Of a stretch of 8,340 nt of DNA, positions 1 through 5,481 are shown piece by piece. Every line of letters starts with the position of its first letter. Within the stretch, counting starts at the first letter, position 1. Below the pieces are notes generated by a model. It was not told where the DNA came from, ran no database searches, and was given only the letters and a program-made list of their open reading frames with translations. The stretch is from Nitrososphaerota archaeon (GTDB taxonomy: Archaea; Thermoproteota; Nitrososphaeria; Nitrososphaerales; Gagatemarchaeaceae): NCBI GenBank assembly GCA_016200025.1, contig JACQFO010000124.1, forward strand, positions 1 to 8,340, given 5' to 3'. The position numbers and the translations under genes are program-made.

Positions 1-1
1 G

Positions 2-301
2 GACCAGGTCACGATAATCGCCTCAAAGGACAAGCTAGCGTTCTCAGGCAAGTCCGACGTGGGACAGGCTTCAATCCAGCTCGAGAAGAACGACGCGGAC
101 GTCCTCGACCTTCAGGTCGGCGCTGAAAGCAAGGCGACATACTCCATCGACTACCTGATAGGCATCACGAAGGCTGTGGGCTGGGTCTCGGACACACTCC
201 TCGCCGAGTTCTCCACAAAGAAGCCGATCAGGCTCGAGTTCAAGCTCAACGACCAGGGAGCCAGGCTCCACTACTTCCTCGCTCCCCGTGTTTCAGACTA
301 A
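2..301 (+). CDS. pcn: DNA polymerase sliding clamp PCNA, C-terminal part (5' end outside window)
   Basis: This is the last 99 residues of the ring-shaped sliding clamp that encircles DNA and tethers DNA polymerase, FEN1, ligase and other replication proteins. The frame is open from the left edge (starting DQVTIIASKDK), so the start lies outside the window; the GTG at 59 is an internal valine. Family signatures are a YSIDYLIGITKA helix segment, a beta strand RLEFKL near the end, and the terminal LHYFLAPRV. The last matches the LAPR(V/K) C-terminus of archaeal PCNA, which helps form the pocket for PIP-box partners. The second clamp domain is largely present, while the interdomain connecting loop and first domain are missing. 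It is followed by 56 bp and then another gene on the same strand. Replication genes priS and gins lie downstream, which fits a replisome neighbourhood. It could be one of several PCNA paralogues, which cannot be judged from this fragment. Confidence 0.93.
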   Translation, partial: DQVTIIASKDKLAFSGKSDVGQASIQLEKNDADVLDLQVGAESKATYSIDYLIGITKAVGWVSDTLLAEFSTKKPIRLEFKLNDQGARLHYFLAPRVSD

Positions 302-318
302 GGTCGCAGGGACAACCC

Positions 319-326
319 GTTTAAGA
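319..326 (+). promoter_or_regulatory. Possible TATA box for the 361-900 gene
   Basis: GTTTAAGA lies about 35 bases before the ATG at 361. An archaeal transcript starts roughly 25 bases past the TATA element, so it would begin near 350 and leave only a short leader. No Shine-Dalgarno sequence is visible before the ATG, which agrees with near-leaderless expression. The same GTTTA-GAC core appears before the gene at 5482. Confidence 0.4.
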
Positions 327-327
327 C

Positions 328-345
328 GGCCGGCTCCCGTCGGCC
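328..345 (+). other. GC-rich hairpin in the pcn downstream gap
   Basis: Bases 328-334 (GGCCGGC) can pair with 339-345 (GTCGGCC), giving six Watson-Crick pairs, one G-U pair and a four-base loop. It lies between the pcn stop and the next start, just downstream of a TATA-like element. No T-run follows, so it is not a classical intrinsic terminator. It might protect the 3' end of the pcn transcript or occur by chance in GC-rich DNA. Confidence 0.3.
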
Positions 346-360
346 AGACCTCATCCTTTG

Positions 361-900
361 ATGCCCCAGAGGTACGAGCTCCTGATGGACTCCCTGAGGA
401 AGAGTCTCGACGCGCTGCTCGGCCTCGACCTGCGGGCTGATGCGAAGCTCGGCCCCAGGGGGATGTTCGAGGGCAGGATATACACCGAGAACCCCCACTT
501 CAACGTGCAGTTCGCGCTGGTCAGAATCAGCCAGCATACTGAGGGTACACGCTCCAGCTACGACGTGGACCTGAGGACCGAGATGCTGCCAGGGGTGAAC
601 GATTTTTCGAAGTACTTCCCATACACCAATTCCAACCGCCTGGTCAAGGAAGTCGTCAAGGCCACCAGGGACGCAATCACGAAGTTCGAAGGGAAGCCGG
701 TCAGCATCACGATTGACAAGGAAATCGCCAAGAACGCCCTGTATCTCGTCGCGGCGGAAGGCGGGGCCGGGGCCTTCGGTGGAGGGTTCCTGGGATTCCT
801 GATGACGGGCACAAGGCTCGGAGGGATTTACGGGGCCCTCGCCGGAGCAACCATCGGTTCAGCCCTGATGCTCGTCCTGATTTTCAGGATGTTCGACTAG
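361..900 (+). CDS. Unrecognised protein with C-terminal glycine-rich membrane hairpin
   Basis: I do not recognise this family. The protein is 179 residues from the ATG at 361; the TTG at 358 is in frame immediately before and could add one residue. Residues about 1-125 look soluble, mixed alpha/beta and charged, with a FNVQFALVRIS strand and an SYDVDLRTEM strand. Residues about 126-148 and 154-175 form two hydrophobic segments very rich in Gly and Ala (GGAGAFGGGFLGF, then GGIYGALAGATIGSAL). They are separated by a short polar turn with arginine, like a glycine-zipper helical hairpin. The chain ends a few residues after the second helix (RMFD). No signal peptide or catalytic motif is evident, so a cytoplasmic domain anchored at its C-terminus is the simplest reading. 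It sits between pcn and priS on the same strand with a possible promoter of its own. Whether it has anything to do with replication is unknown. Confidence 0.8.
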   Translation: MPQRYELLMDSLRKSLDALLGLDLRADAKLGPRGMFEGRIYTENPHFNVQFALVRISQHTEGTRSSYDVDLRTEMLPGVNDFSKYFPYTNSNRLVKEVVKATRDAITKFEGKPVSITIDKEIAKNALYLVAAEGGAGAFGGGFLGFLMTGTRLGGIYGALAGATIGSALMLVLIFRMFD

Positions 901-917
901 ACATACGCTGGCGGACA

Positions 918-926
918 GCTTATCTG
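918..926 (+). promoter_or_regulatory. Weak TATA-like element upstream of priS
   Basis: GCTTATCTG is centred about 31 bases before the TTG start of priS, the spacing expected for a leaderless or nearly leaderless archaeal transcript. GAGGAG at 935-940 is a possible ribosome binding site, but it lies 12 bases from the start, longer than usual. Either priS-gins has its own weak promoter, or it is read through from the upstream gene 52 bp away. Confidence 0.25.
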
Positions 927-952
927 CCTGTTCAGAGGAGACCGAATCTGCT

Positions 953-2038
953 TTGAACTCAGCCACGGTCACGTTCCTCCGCCACGCGTACAAGGAGTAC
1001 TACTTCCGGAGTTCCGATTCAATCGAGGTCCCTGACGACATCCAGTCGAGGGAGTTCGGCTACATCCCCTTCGGCGGAGGGATGGTGCGACACTTGACCT
1101 TCAAGAACCGGGGCGAGGCCCTCGTCGAGTTCCTAAAGCAATCTCCCTCGTCAATCTACTGCTCGAACGCAAGATACGAGTCTCCGGCCCTTCCCATCGA
1201 GGAGAAGGGCTGGCTCGGGGCCGAATTGATCTTCGACATCGATGCGACGGACATACCTACACACTGCAAGCGCGGCCACGACCTGTGGTATTGCGAGCAG
1301 TGCCATTCCTCTGCGAAGCTCCCAAAGCCCCCGAAGTGTCCAAAGTGCGGCGGTCCGACTTCGGAGTTCCACGGGACCTGCGACGTATGCCTCGGTGCCG
1401 CGAAAGAACATGCACAACGCGTCGTGGCGTTCCTGACCGAAGACTTCGCGGTCTCGCGCGAGCTGGTCAGGGTCTACTTCTCCGGCAACAGGGGTTACCA
1501 CCTCCACGTCTTCGACGGGAGGTTCGACCTCCTCGACCAACAGGCCAGGGCAGAGGTGGCGGACTACGTCCGCGGCGCTTCTCTCCCCCTGAGCCAGACT
1601 CTGGCGTCCACGCTGAGGCGAAGACCCACGGGAGGGCCTCTGGGCGAGGGCTGGACCAGGCGGATAACTGGGTACGTGGACGAGAGGCGCCAGACCTACC
1701 CTGGCACGCTGCAGAAGCTTGTATCCGAGGCGGTCTCCCACCAGCACGCCCTGGTCGACTCGTCCGTTACGACCGACGTCCACAGGGTCTTCAGGCTCTC
1801 GGGGACTCTCCATGGCAACACCGGCATGTGCAAGGCGGGGGTCGGCTCCATCGACGACTTCGACGCCCAGAAGGCGCCGGTTGTCCTGAGCTCAAAGCCG
1901 GTCGCCCTCAAGGTAGACTTCTACCCTCGGTTCAAGATCAACGGGGAGGAGTTCGGCCCTTTCAAGGCGGAGTCCGTCGAGCTGCCAACTTACGCAGCAG
2001 TCCAGATACTTACAAGGGGCCTCGGGGAGGTCGCCTAG
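953..2038 (+). CDS. priS: DNA primase small (catalytic) subunit PriS
   Basis: This is the catalytic subunit of archaeo-eukaryotic primase, which makes primers for DNA polymerase at the fork together with PriL. It has 361 residues, a normal family length. Visible motifs are REFGY (33-37), YCSNARYE (69-76) and LIFDIDATD (92-100), with metal-binding D95 and D97. SGNRGYH (177-183) is the nucleotide-binding motif, and DVHRVFRLSGTLHGNTG (275-291) carries the third likely catalytic acid, D275, by comparison from memory with Pyrococcus PriS. Between the first acids and SGNRGYH lies a zinc region with eight candidate ligands (C105, H109, C114, C117, C129, C132, C143, C146). The TTG start gives MNSATVTFLRHAYKEYY, which matches the usual N-terminal helix. 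The gins gene starts on the base after its TAG stop, so the two are almost certainly co-transcribed. PriL is not in the window. Confidence 0.96.
   Translation: MNSATVTFLRHAYKEYYFRSSDSIEVPDDIQSREFGYIPFGGGMVRHLTFKNRGEALVEFLKQSPSSIYCSNARYESPALPIEEKGWLGAELIFDIDATDIPTHCKRGHDLWYCEQCHSSAKLPKPPKCPKCGGPTSEFHGTCDVCLGAAKEHAQRVVAFLTEDFAVSRELVRVYFSGNRGYHLHVFDGRFDLLDQQARAEVADYVRGASLPLSQTLASTLRRRPTGGPLGEGWTRRITGYVDERRQTYPGTLQKLVSEAVSHQHALVDSSVTTDVHRVFRLSGTLHGNTGMCKAGVGSIDDFDAQKAPVVLSSKPVALKVDFYPRFKINGEEFGPFKAESVELPTYAAVQILTRGLGEVA
2024..2031 (+). promoter_or_regulatory. Shine-Dalgarno sequence of gins inside the priS end
   Basis: GGGGAGGT lies seven bases before the TTG at 2039 and is a strong match to the archaeal anti-Shine-Dalgarno sequence. 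It fixes the unusual TTG as the start and supports translational coupling of gins to priS. Confidence 0.7.
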
Positions 2039-2596
2039 TTGGCCGAAACAATACTCGAGTACCTGAAGAGACAGCTCGACTCCGAGCTCCAGTCAAAGGA
2101 GCTCATTCAACTCCCCAGCGACTTCTATTCTAAAATCTCAGCCTACAGCCAAAAGCTGAGAAGGTCCTCCGGTGCGGGCGCTTCCGAGACTGCCGTGCGG
2201 CTCATCGGCGTCCAAGCAGGGATGATAGAATCCATGTCCAGACAGCTCCTCGAAGTGAGGGCTCGCAAAGCCATGGGTCAGAAGGCATACCCGCGCCTCC
2301 TCCCAGAGGAGCGCTACGTCTGCTCTGCCGAGCTCAAGTTCAAGCGGCGCTTCGACGCATTCGTAGATGCCGTCTCGGGTGGCCAGCCTTCATTCATCGA
2401 GATGGCCAACAGGAGCGGATCCCACCGGAACGTCACGGTCAGGTTCACGAAGCAGGTGGGCGAACTCGTGGGACTGGACCTTCGCCGCTACGGTCCGTTC
2501 GAGGTCGATGACGTGGCTTCGATCCCCGCGGCCAGCGCCGACATCCTGGTCTCGGGAGGGGACGCAGTAGAAGTCTACACCAGGGACGATACCTAG
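2039..2596 (+). CDS. GINS complex subunit, Gins51/Gins15 type
   Basis: GINS binds MCM helicase and GAN/Cdc45 to form the archaeal CMG helicase and also contacts primase. The 185-residue protein has a helical A domain at about 1-115 (LPSDFYSKISAY at 25-36; LLEVRARKA at 70-78; an AELKFKRRFDAFVDAV helix) and a small beta-rich B domain at about 131-180. The B domain is the most diagnostic part: VRFTKQVGELVGLDLRRYGPF, then DVASIPAASADILVSGGDAVEVY, the familiar strand-turn-strand core with the YGPF(x)xxDV(A/V)xIP pattern. The A-then-B order marks the Gins51/15 branch rather than Gins23. The TTG start directly abuts the priS stop and has a strong Shine-Dalgarno sequence. Adjacency to priS fits the known physical link between GINS and primase in archaea. 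Gins23 is not in the window; some archaea use a Gins51 homotetramer. Confidence 0.9.
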   Translation: MAETILEYLKRQLDSELQSKELIQLPSDFYSKISAYSQKLRRSSGAGASETAVRLIGVQAGMIESMSRQLLEVRARKAMGQKAYPRLLPEERYVCSAELKFKRRFDAFVDAVSGGQPSFIEMANRSGSHRNVTVRFTKQVGELVGLDLRRYGPFEVDDVASIPAASADILVSGGDAVEVYTRDDT

Positions 2597-2937
2597 GAGT
2601 AGCTGCGCCATGTGTGGTTGCACTTCACGCACCTGTAGAACTGGGTGGGCGGCTCGTCGCCGCTCCTTGTCTGGAGGAACCACCACATCGCCTCATTGTT
2701 GCCGCACTTCGGGCACTCGATCTTGGTCGTCGGAAGCGAGTTGAGTTTTGCCTCTTTGTCGCCGACCACCTTGATCGGGTTGACGCTAGTCAGCTCTTCC
2801 TCCGTGATCTGCCTCACGGACTTGCCGGCCTTGTCAGAGTACCCGCAGTTGTCGCAGAGGTTGGTTATCGTGACTTCGCGGGGACCCTTGACCTGTTTGA
2901 GCTTTAGGCGGGTCCCGCATCTTGGACAGAACTTCAG
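2593..2937 (-). CDS. tfs: Transcription elongation/cleavage factor TFS (TFIIS-like), apparent CTG start
   Basis: TFS rescues backtracked RNA polymerase by stimulating cleavage of the transcript 3' end. The full frame gives 114 residues with two zinc ribbons. The N-terminal ribbon uses C4, C7, C28 and C31 (KFCPRCG ... CDNCGYSD); the C-terminal TFIIS ribbon uses C75, C78, C103 and C106. The tip of the second ribbon has TRSGDEPPTQFYRC with the acidic pair D94-E95 that enters the polymerase active site, so cleavage activity should be intact. No ATG, GTG or TTG lies in frame upstream of the first zinc ribbon. The only start that gives the normal N-terminus (MKFCP in relatives) is CTG at 2937-2935, which overlaps the rpoL stop as CTGA. 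GGTGGAG stands just upstream as a possible ribosome binding site. Starting at the GTG at 2817 would lose the whole first ribbon. The stop shares bases with the gins stop. Confidence 0.9.
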   Translation of the reverse strand: MKFCPRCGTRLKLKQVKGPREVTITNLCDNCGYSDKAGKSVRQITEEELTSVNPIKVVGDKEAKLNSLPTTKIECPKCGNNEAMWWFLQTRSGDEPPTQFYRCVKCNHTWRSYS

Positions 2938-3221
2938 TCTGCTCCACCGCCGAGGGCCTTCTTCATGCTGCTGAAGAGCTCCTGGGTGGTCTTGGTCGCC
3001 CTCTCGACGCTGTTGGCGAACGCCTTCTCTGGCTTTATGCGCTGGGCCCTCACCTTGAGGACCAGCTTCTTGATCAGTGGGTGGGGAGGCAATACGCCTG
3101 CGAAGGTGACGCTCTTCTCTTCGAGTAGTTCGTGATGGACGATCTCGGCCAGTGAGTAGTCTTCTCCCGTGATTTCTACGGTGAGACCCTTCTCATCTTC
3201 ACTGGTTGTCTGGACCTGCAT
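2934..3221 (-). CDS. rpoL: DNA-directed RNA polymerase subunit Rpo11 (RpoL)
   Basis: This is the small polymerase subunit that dimerises with RpoD (Rpo3) to start assembly of archaeal RNA polymerase; it is the homologue of eukaryotic RPB11 and half of bacterial alpha. From the ATG at 3221 it has 95 residues, the usual size. The pattern is a first strand (GLTVEITGEDYSLAEIV), the helix HHELLEEKSV, the conserved AGVLPPHPLIKKLVLKVRAQ (41-60), then a long C-terminal helix (PEKAFANSVERATKTTQEL). A GTG at 3248 would add nine residues (KSWARFSE) that the family lacks, and a TATA box would then sit on the start codon, so the ATG is preferred. The gene follows csl4 with a 37-bp gap containing that TATA box and is tightly coupled to tfs downstream. 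The pairing makes a small transcription-machinery unit. Confidence 0.93.
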   Translation of the reverse strand: MQVQTTSEDEKGLTVEITGEDYSLAEIVHHELLEEKSVTFAGVLPPHPLIKKLVLKVRAQRIKPEKAFANSVERATKTTQELFSSMKKALGGGAD

Positions 3222-3248
3222 TTCGCTAAAACGAGCCCACGATTTCAC

Positions 3249-3258
3249 GTTATTAAGC
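3249..3258 (-). promoter_or_regulatory. Probable internal TATA box for rpoL-tfs
   Basis: Read on the minus strand this is GCTTAATAAC, centred about 32 bases before the rpoL ATG. It lies in the short gap after the csl4 stop. The spacing predicts transcription starting a few bases before the ATG, that is, an almost leaderless message. This would let rpoL and tfs be expressed apart from the upstream ribosomal-protein operon. Confidence 0.5.
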
Positions 3259-3831
3259 TCACGGTTGGATCGGGGCGGTCCCGAAGTCCGCGGCCAGCTT
3301 CCTCTCTTCCACGTTTCCGCATTCGTCGCACTTTACACGGGTGCTGTTTCCCTTCAGGAGGGGCGTCCCACAGTTACTGCACAGGGCCGCGACCACGCCC
3401 ATGTCTGGTTCCTCGATGGTCAGGTGTATGATCCCATTCAAGAGGCTGAAGACCCTGCAACGCACTATGTCGCCCGACTTCACCGGAGTGGTCCTCCGGG
3501 CACCCCTGCCGCCCCCGCTCAGGCCGCGCAGGTTGAGCATCCCCGAGAAGTCCTTGTAAGTTGGTTTTCCGTTGACGTAATACAGCTTCACGTTGGCGGA
3601 GTTGGCCTGGGCGTTCTCGACCTGTCCAGTCACCCAGTCGTCCACCTTGATGGACTCGCGTACCATTGCCGGTTCGACGGAAATCTCCATCTTGTCGCCG
3701 TCCTTCTGTACGCTTCCCACGGCTAGGGACCTGATCAGGCCGGATTCTTCGTAGGTGTGCTTCCCGGGCAGGAACTCCTCCGAGACCGCCAGCTTGTCGC
3801 CCGGCAGGACGGGCCCTCCCTTCGCCTTCAC
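3259..3831 (-). CDS. csl4: Exosome complex RNA-binding protein Csl4
   Basis: Csl4 forms part of the RNA-binding cap on the Rrp41/Rrp42 ring of the archaeal exosome, which degrades and tails RNA; it recruits DnaG in some archaea. The 190-residue protein has the three expected parts. The N-terminal domain (about 1-60) has LPGDKLAVSEEFLPG followed by TYEESGLIRSLAVG. An S1 domain spans about 62-140 (VDDWVTGQVENAQ ... SGDIVRCRVFSLLNGIIHLTI). A C-terminal zinc ribbon uses C151, C154, C168 and C171. The GTG start at 3831 gives KAKGGPVLPGDKL, a good family N-terminus, and overlaps the dph2 stop as GTGA. A longer frame reaches back into dph2, but that part is antigenic noise of another reading frame rather than family sequence. 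Csl4, RpoL and Dph2 are neighbours in other TACK archaea as far as I recall. Confidence 0.94.
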   Translation of the reverse strand: MKAKGGPVLPGDKLAVSEEFLPGKHTYEESGLIRSLAVGSVQKDGDKMEISVEPAMVRESIKVDDWVTGQVENAQANSANVKLYYVNGKPTYKDFSGMLNLRGLSGGGRGARRTTPVKSGDIVRCRVFSLLNGIIHLTIEEPDMGVVAALCSNCGTPLLKGNSTRVKCDECGNVEERKLAADFGTAPIQP

Positions 3832-4859
3832 TTCTTGATCAATCCCACTGTCAGCTCTATCCACTTCGGCCTCTCCAGGAAGTCCCCGATATCCCTTCCC
3901 TCCATAAGGGCTACCAACGCGTCTGCTTGGGGTATGGATAGGACCGGCCTGTCGAACGTGAAGCCGTCGACGGAGATCCGTGGGCACGCCGTCTGGACGA
4001 ACGCCTCTATCTCCCTGTGGGGCGTGAGCCTCTCGGGGGTCACGTCTCTGAGCGCTATCTGGACGACCTTCCTCCCGTTCATCTCCAGCCTCTTCGATAT
4101 CCACCTGCTCCTTCCGAGCATCTTCTGCCCCTCCTTCAGCCCGGTTATCACTCCAAAGACCCTGGCGTCCAGTGCCTTGTAGACGGCCAATATCGCCCTC
4201 TTCCTCCGCTCTTCTGCGGCCTTCGCCACGTCGGTCACTTCGTTCATGTACGGGTCCAGCATGAAGGTCGGCTTCCCCATCGCCAGGGCCAGCCCCACCG
4301 CGTGGAACTCGCTCTCCCCGAGGAACGCGAAGGCGTCAACCTCTTCACGGAGAGGGTACGATGTCGAGAAGTCGCATCCGAAGATCTGTCCCTTTAGCAT
4401 CAGATTGTTGCCTTTCCCCACTGAAACTTCGAATCCCCTCTGCTCGAGAGCCTTCTTGACCGGCTCGAGCTGCTCGAGGTGCTGGCTGAAGGTGACGAGC
4501 CCCACCCGCCTGTACGGAGCGAGGATTGGCACCGCCGATTCCACGACCTCGTCGAACTTGACGTCGTCGACCGCATCGATCAGGTAGGTGTGGTCTCCGA
4601 CCTCGGTGACGGCGGCGTTGTGCCCGATATGCAGCGCCAGGTCAGCGTGAAGCTTCTCGACCTCGTCGTCCACAGTATCGCAGATCCCAAAGCAGCTGTC
4701 CCCGGCCAGTATGCAGGTCACCCCGTACTTCTCCTTCACCTTCTCCATCAGGTCCTTGGTCTGCCTGAGCAGCCCGCCGGGGGCGTTGACAAGGACCACC
4801 GAGGGCCTCCGGGCTTCGACTATCTCGAAGACCCTGGCCTCGTCTATCCGGATCGTCAA
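3828..4859 (-). CDS. dph2: 2-(3-amino-3-carboxypropyl)histidine synthase Dph2 (diphthamide biosynthesis)
   Basis: Dph2 carries out the first step of diphthamide synthesis on elongation factor 2. A 4Fe-4S cluster cleaves S-adenosylmethionine to a 3-amino-3-carboxypropyl radical that is attached to a histidine of EF-2. Archaea use a Dph2 homodimer. The protein has 343 residues in three similar domains. The three cluster cysteines expected, one per domain, are seen: GDSCFGICD (C56 or C60), GCDF (C162) and QTACPRISVDG (C292). These positions are close to C59, C163 and C287 of Pyrococcus Dph2. Other hallmarks are HIGHNA (77-82) and GESEFHAVGLAL (181-192). The TTG start at 4859 overlaps the rpl10e stop as TTGA, and its end overlaps csl4. 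Its operon place beside a ribosomal protein fits its role in translation. Later diphthamide genes (dph5, dph6) are not in the window. Confidence 0.96.
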   Translation of the reverse strand: MTIRIDEARVFEIVEARRPSVVLVNAPGGLLRQTKDLMEKVKEKYGVTCILAGDSCFGICDTVDDEVEKLHADLALHIGHNAAVTEVGDHTYLIDAVDDVKFDEVVESAVPILAPYRRVGLVTFSQHLEQLEPVKKALEQRGFEVSVGKGNNLMLKGQIFGCDFSTSYPLREEVDAFAFLGESEFHAVGLALAMGKPTFMLDPYMNEVTDVAKAAEERRKRAILAVYKALDARVFGVITGLKEGQKMLGRSRWISKRLEMNGRKVVQIALRDVTPERLTPHREIEAFVQTACPRISVDGFTFDRPVLSIPQADALVALMEGRDIGDFLERPKWIELTVGLIKK

Positions 4860-5365
4860 CTTACCATCTTCTTCTCTAGTTGCAGTATCTCGGTCTTTGT
4901 CTTCATTGGCAGCTTGGTCGAAGCCGCCTTCATTGCCTCCTTCCCCTTATCGAGGTTCTCGGCCTTCAGGCTCAGCTCAAGGACCGTGTCGCCGATGCCC
5001 ACCCTTGCCGCGAGCCCGATGGGCTTCCCGAAGGCCTTCCGCATTCCCTCCTGGAGCCTGTCCGCACCAGCAGTCGCGATCATCTTGTTCTCCCTGAGTA
5101 TGATGTGCGGGTAGGTCTTGACGAGCAGGAAGTAGCTCTCCTCGCCGATCAGAGCCATCTTCTTGTTGGCAGCGACTCTGGCCGCCTCGAGCGCGTTGTG
5201 CCTCACCTGCACCCTTCCTTCGGAGATCAGCTTCAGCATGAAGTCGTAGTCAGGGTTCGCCTTGCCAGTGGTGAACCTCGCCACCTTGGGGTTGGGGGCC
5301 CCAGGTGCGAACTGCTTGCTGGTGTACGCCATGCCCTTTATCGTTCGATAGTTCTTTCCATGCAA
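4856..5365 (-). CDS. rpl10e: Large ribosomal subunit protein L10e (uL16 family)
   Basis: This is the archaeal counterpart of bacterial L16, placed near the peptidyl-transferase and tRNA-binding region of the large subunit. It has 169 residues. Family sequence runs throughout: NYRTIKGMAYT at the start, then HNALEAARVAANKKM, YPHIILRENKMIATAGADR (the most conserved block), LQEGMRKAFGKPIGLAARV, and a charged C-terminal tail. The TTG at 5365 (MHGKNYRTIKG) is preferred over the ATG at 5332, because the YR-IKG segment is part of the family and would be lost. It is the first gene of the minus-strand cluster with a TATA-like element about 40 bases upstream, and dph2 overlaps its stop by four bases. 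The MHG- N-terminus recalls thaumarchaeal L10e proteins (from memory). Confidence 0.95.
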   Translation of the reverse strand: MHGKNYRTIKGMAYTSKQFAPGAPNPKVARFTTGKANPDYDFMLKLISEGRVQVRHNALEAARVAANKKMALIGEESYFLLVKTYPHIILRENKMIATAGADRLQEGMRKAFGKPIGLAARVGIGDTVLELSLKAENLDKGKEAMKAASTKLPMKTKTEILQLEKKMVS

Positions 5366-5403
5366 CTTCTCTCAGCTCAGAATTGACGCGCCGCCTCTCA
5401 CCC

Positions 5404-5414
5404 CTAATTAATCT
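5404..5414 (-). promoter_or_regulatory. Probable TATA box for rpl10e operon
   Basis: On the minus strand the stretch reads AGATTAATTAG, with purines just upstream (GAAGA) that could serve as a BRE. It is centred about 43 bases before the TTG of rpl10e, which predicts a short leader of roughly 15-18 bases. It is the only clearly AT-rich stretch in this intergenic region. Confidence 0.5.
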
Positions 5415-5422
5415 TCACGCTG

Positions 5423-5432
5423 GCCGGCCGGC
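5423..5432. promoter_or_regulatory. 10-bp perfect palindrome between divergent promoters
   Basis: GCCGGCCGGC is a perfect inverted repeat placed between the leftward TATA element of rpl10e and the rightward one of the methyltransferase gene. It could be a shared operator or simply a GC-rich coincidence; nothing in the window names a regulator. Confidence 0.2.
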
Positions 5433-5448
5433 GGACCGCTCTGAGAAA

Positions 5449-5458
5449 GAGTTTAGAC
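5449..5458 (+). promoter_or_regulatory. Probable TATA box for the 5482 methyltransferase
   Basis: GAGTTTAGAC ends about 24 bases before the ATG at 5482. This is the exact geometry of a leaderless archaeal transcript starting at the start codon. No Shine-Dalgarno sequence is present. The core resembles the GTTTAAGAC at 319. Confidence 0.5.
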
Positions 5459-5481
5459 CTCCCGGGGCGCCGCACGGCTGA

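Noticed and set aside
328..345. Hairpin after pcn as an intrinsic terminator
   Set aside because: No T-rich tract follows it, and archaeal intrinsic termination depends on T-runs more than on hairpins. It is kept only as a structural note.
1151..2133. Long open frames opposite and alongside priS (1151-1813 minus, 1285-2133 plus)
   Set aside because: They are shifted frames of a clear primase gene in GC-rich DNA. Their translations are rich in Arg, Gly and Pro with no family pattern.
2593..2817. Short TFS starting at GTG 2817
   Set aside because: This would remove the N-terminal zinc ribbon, which is clearly encoded just upstream in the same frame.
3169..3726. Plus-strand open frame of 185 codons opposite rpoL and csl4
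   Set aside because: It is antisense to two recognised genes and crosses their intergenic promoter region.
3832..4104. N-terminal extension of csl4 into dph2
   Set aside because: The frame is open, but the extension is Arg/Gly/Asp-rich out-of-frame dph2 sequence. The GTG at 3831 gives the correct Csl4 N-terminus and length.
4479..5114. Plus-strand open frame of 211 codons over dph2 and rpl10e
   Set aside because: It lies antisense to two genes with unmistakable family motifs and shows no domain of its own.
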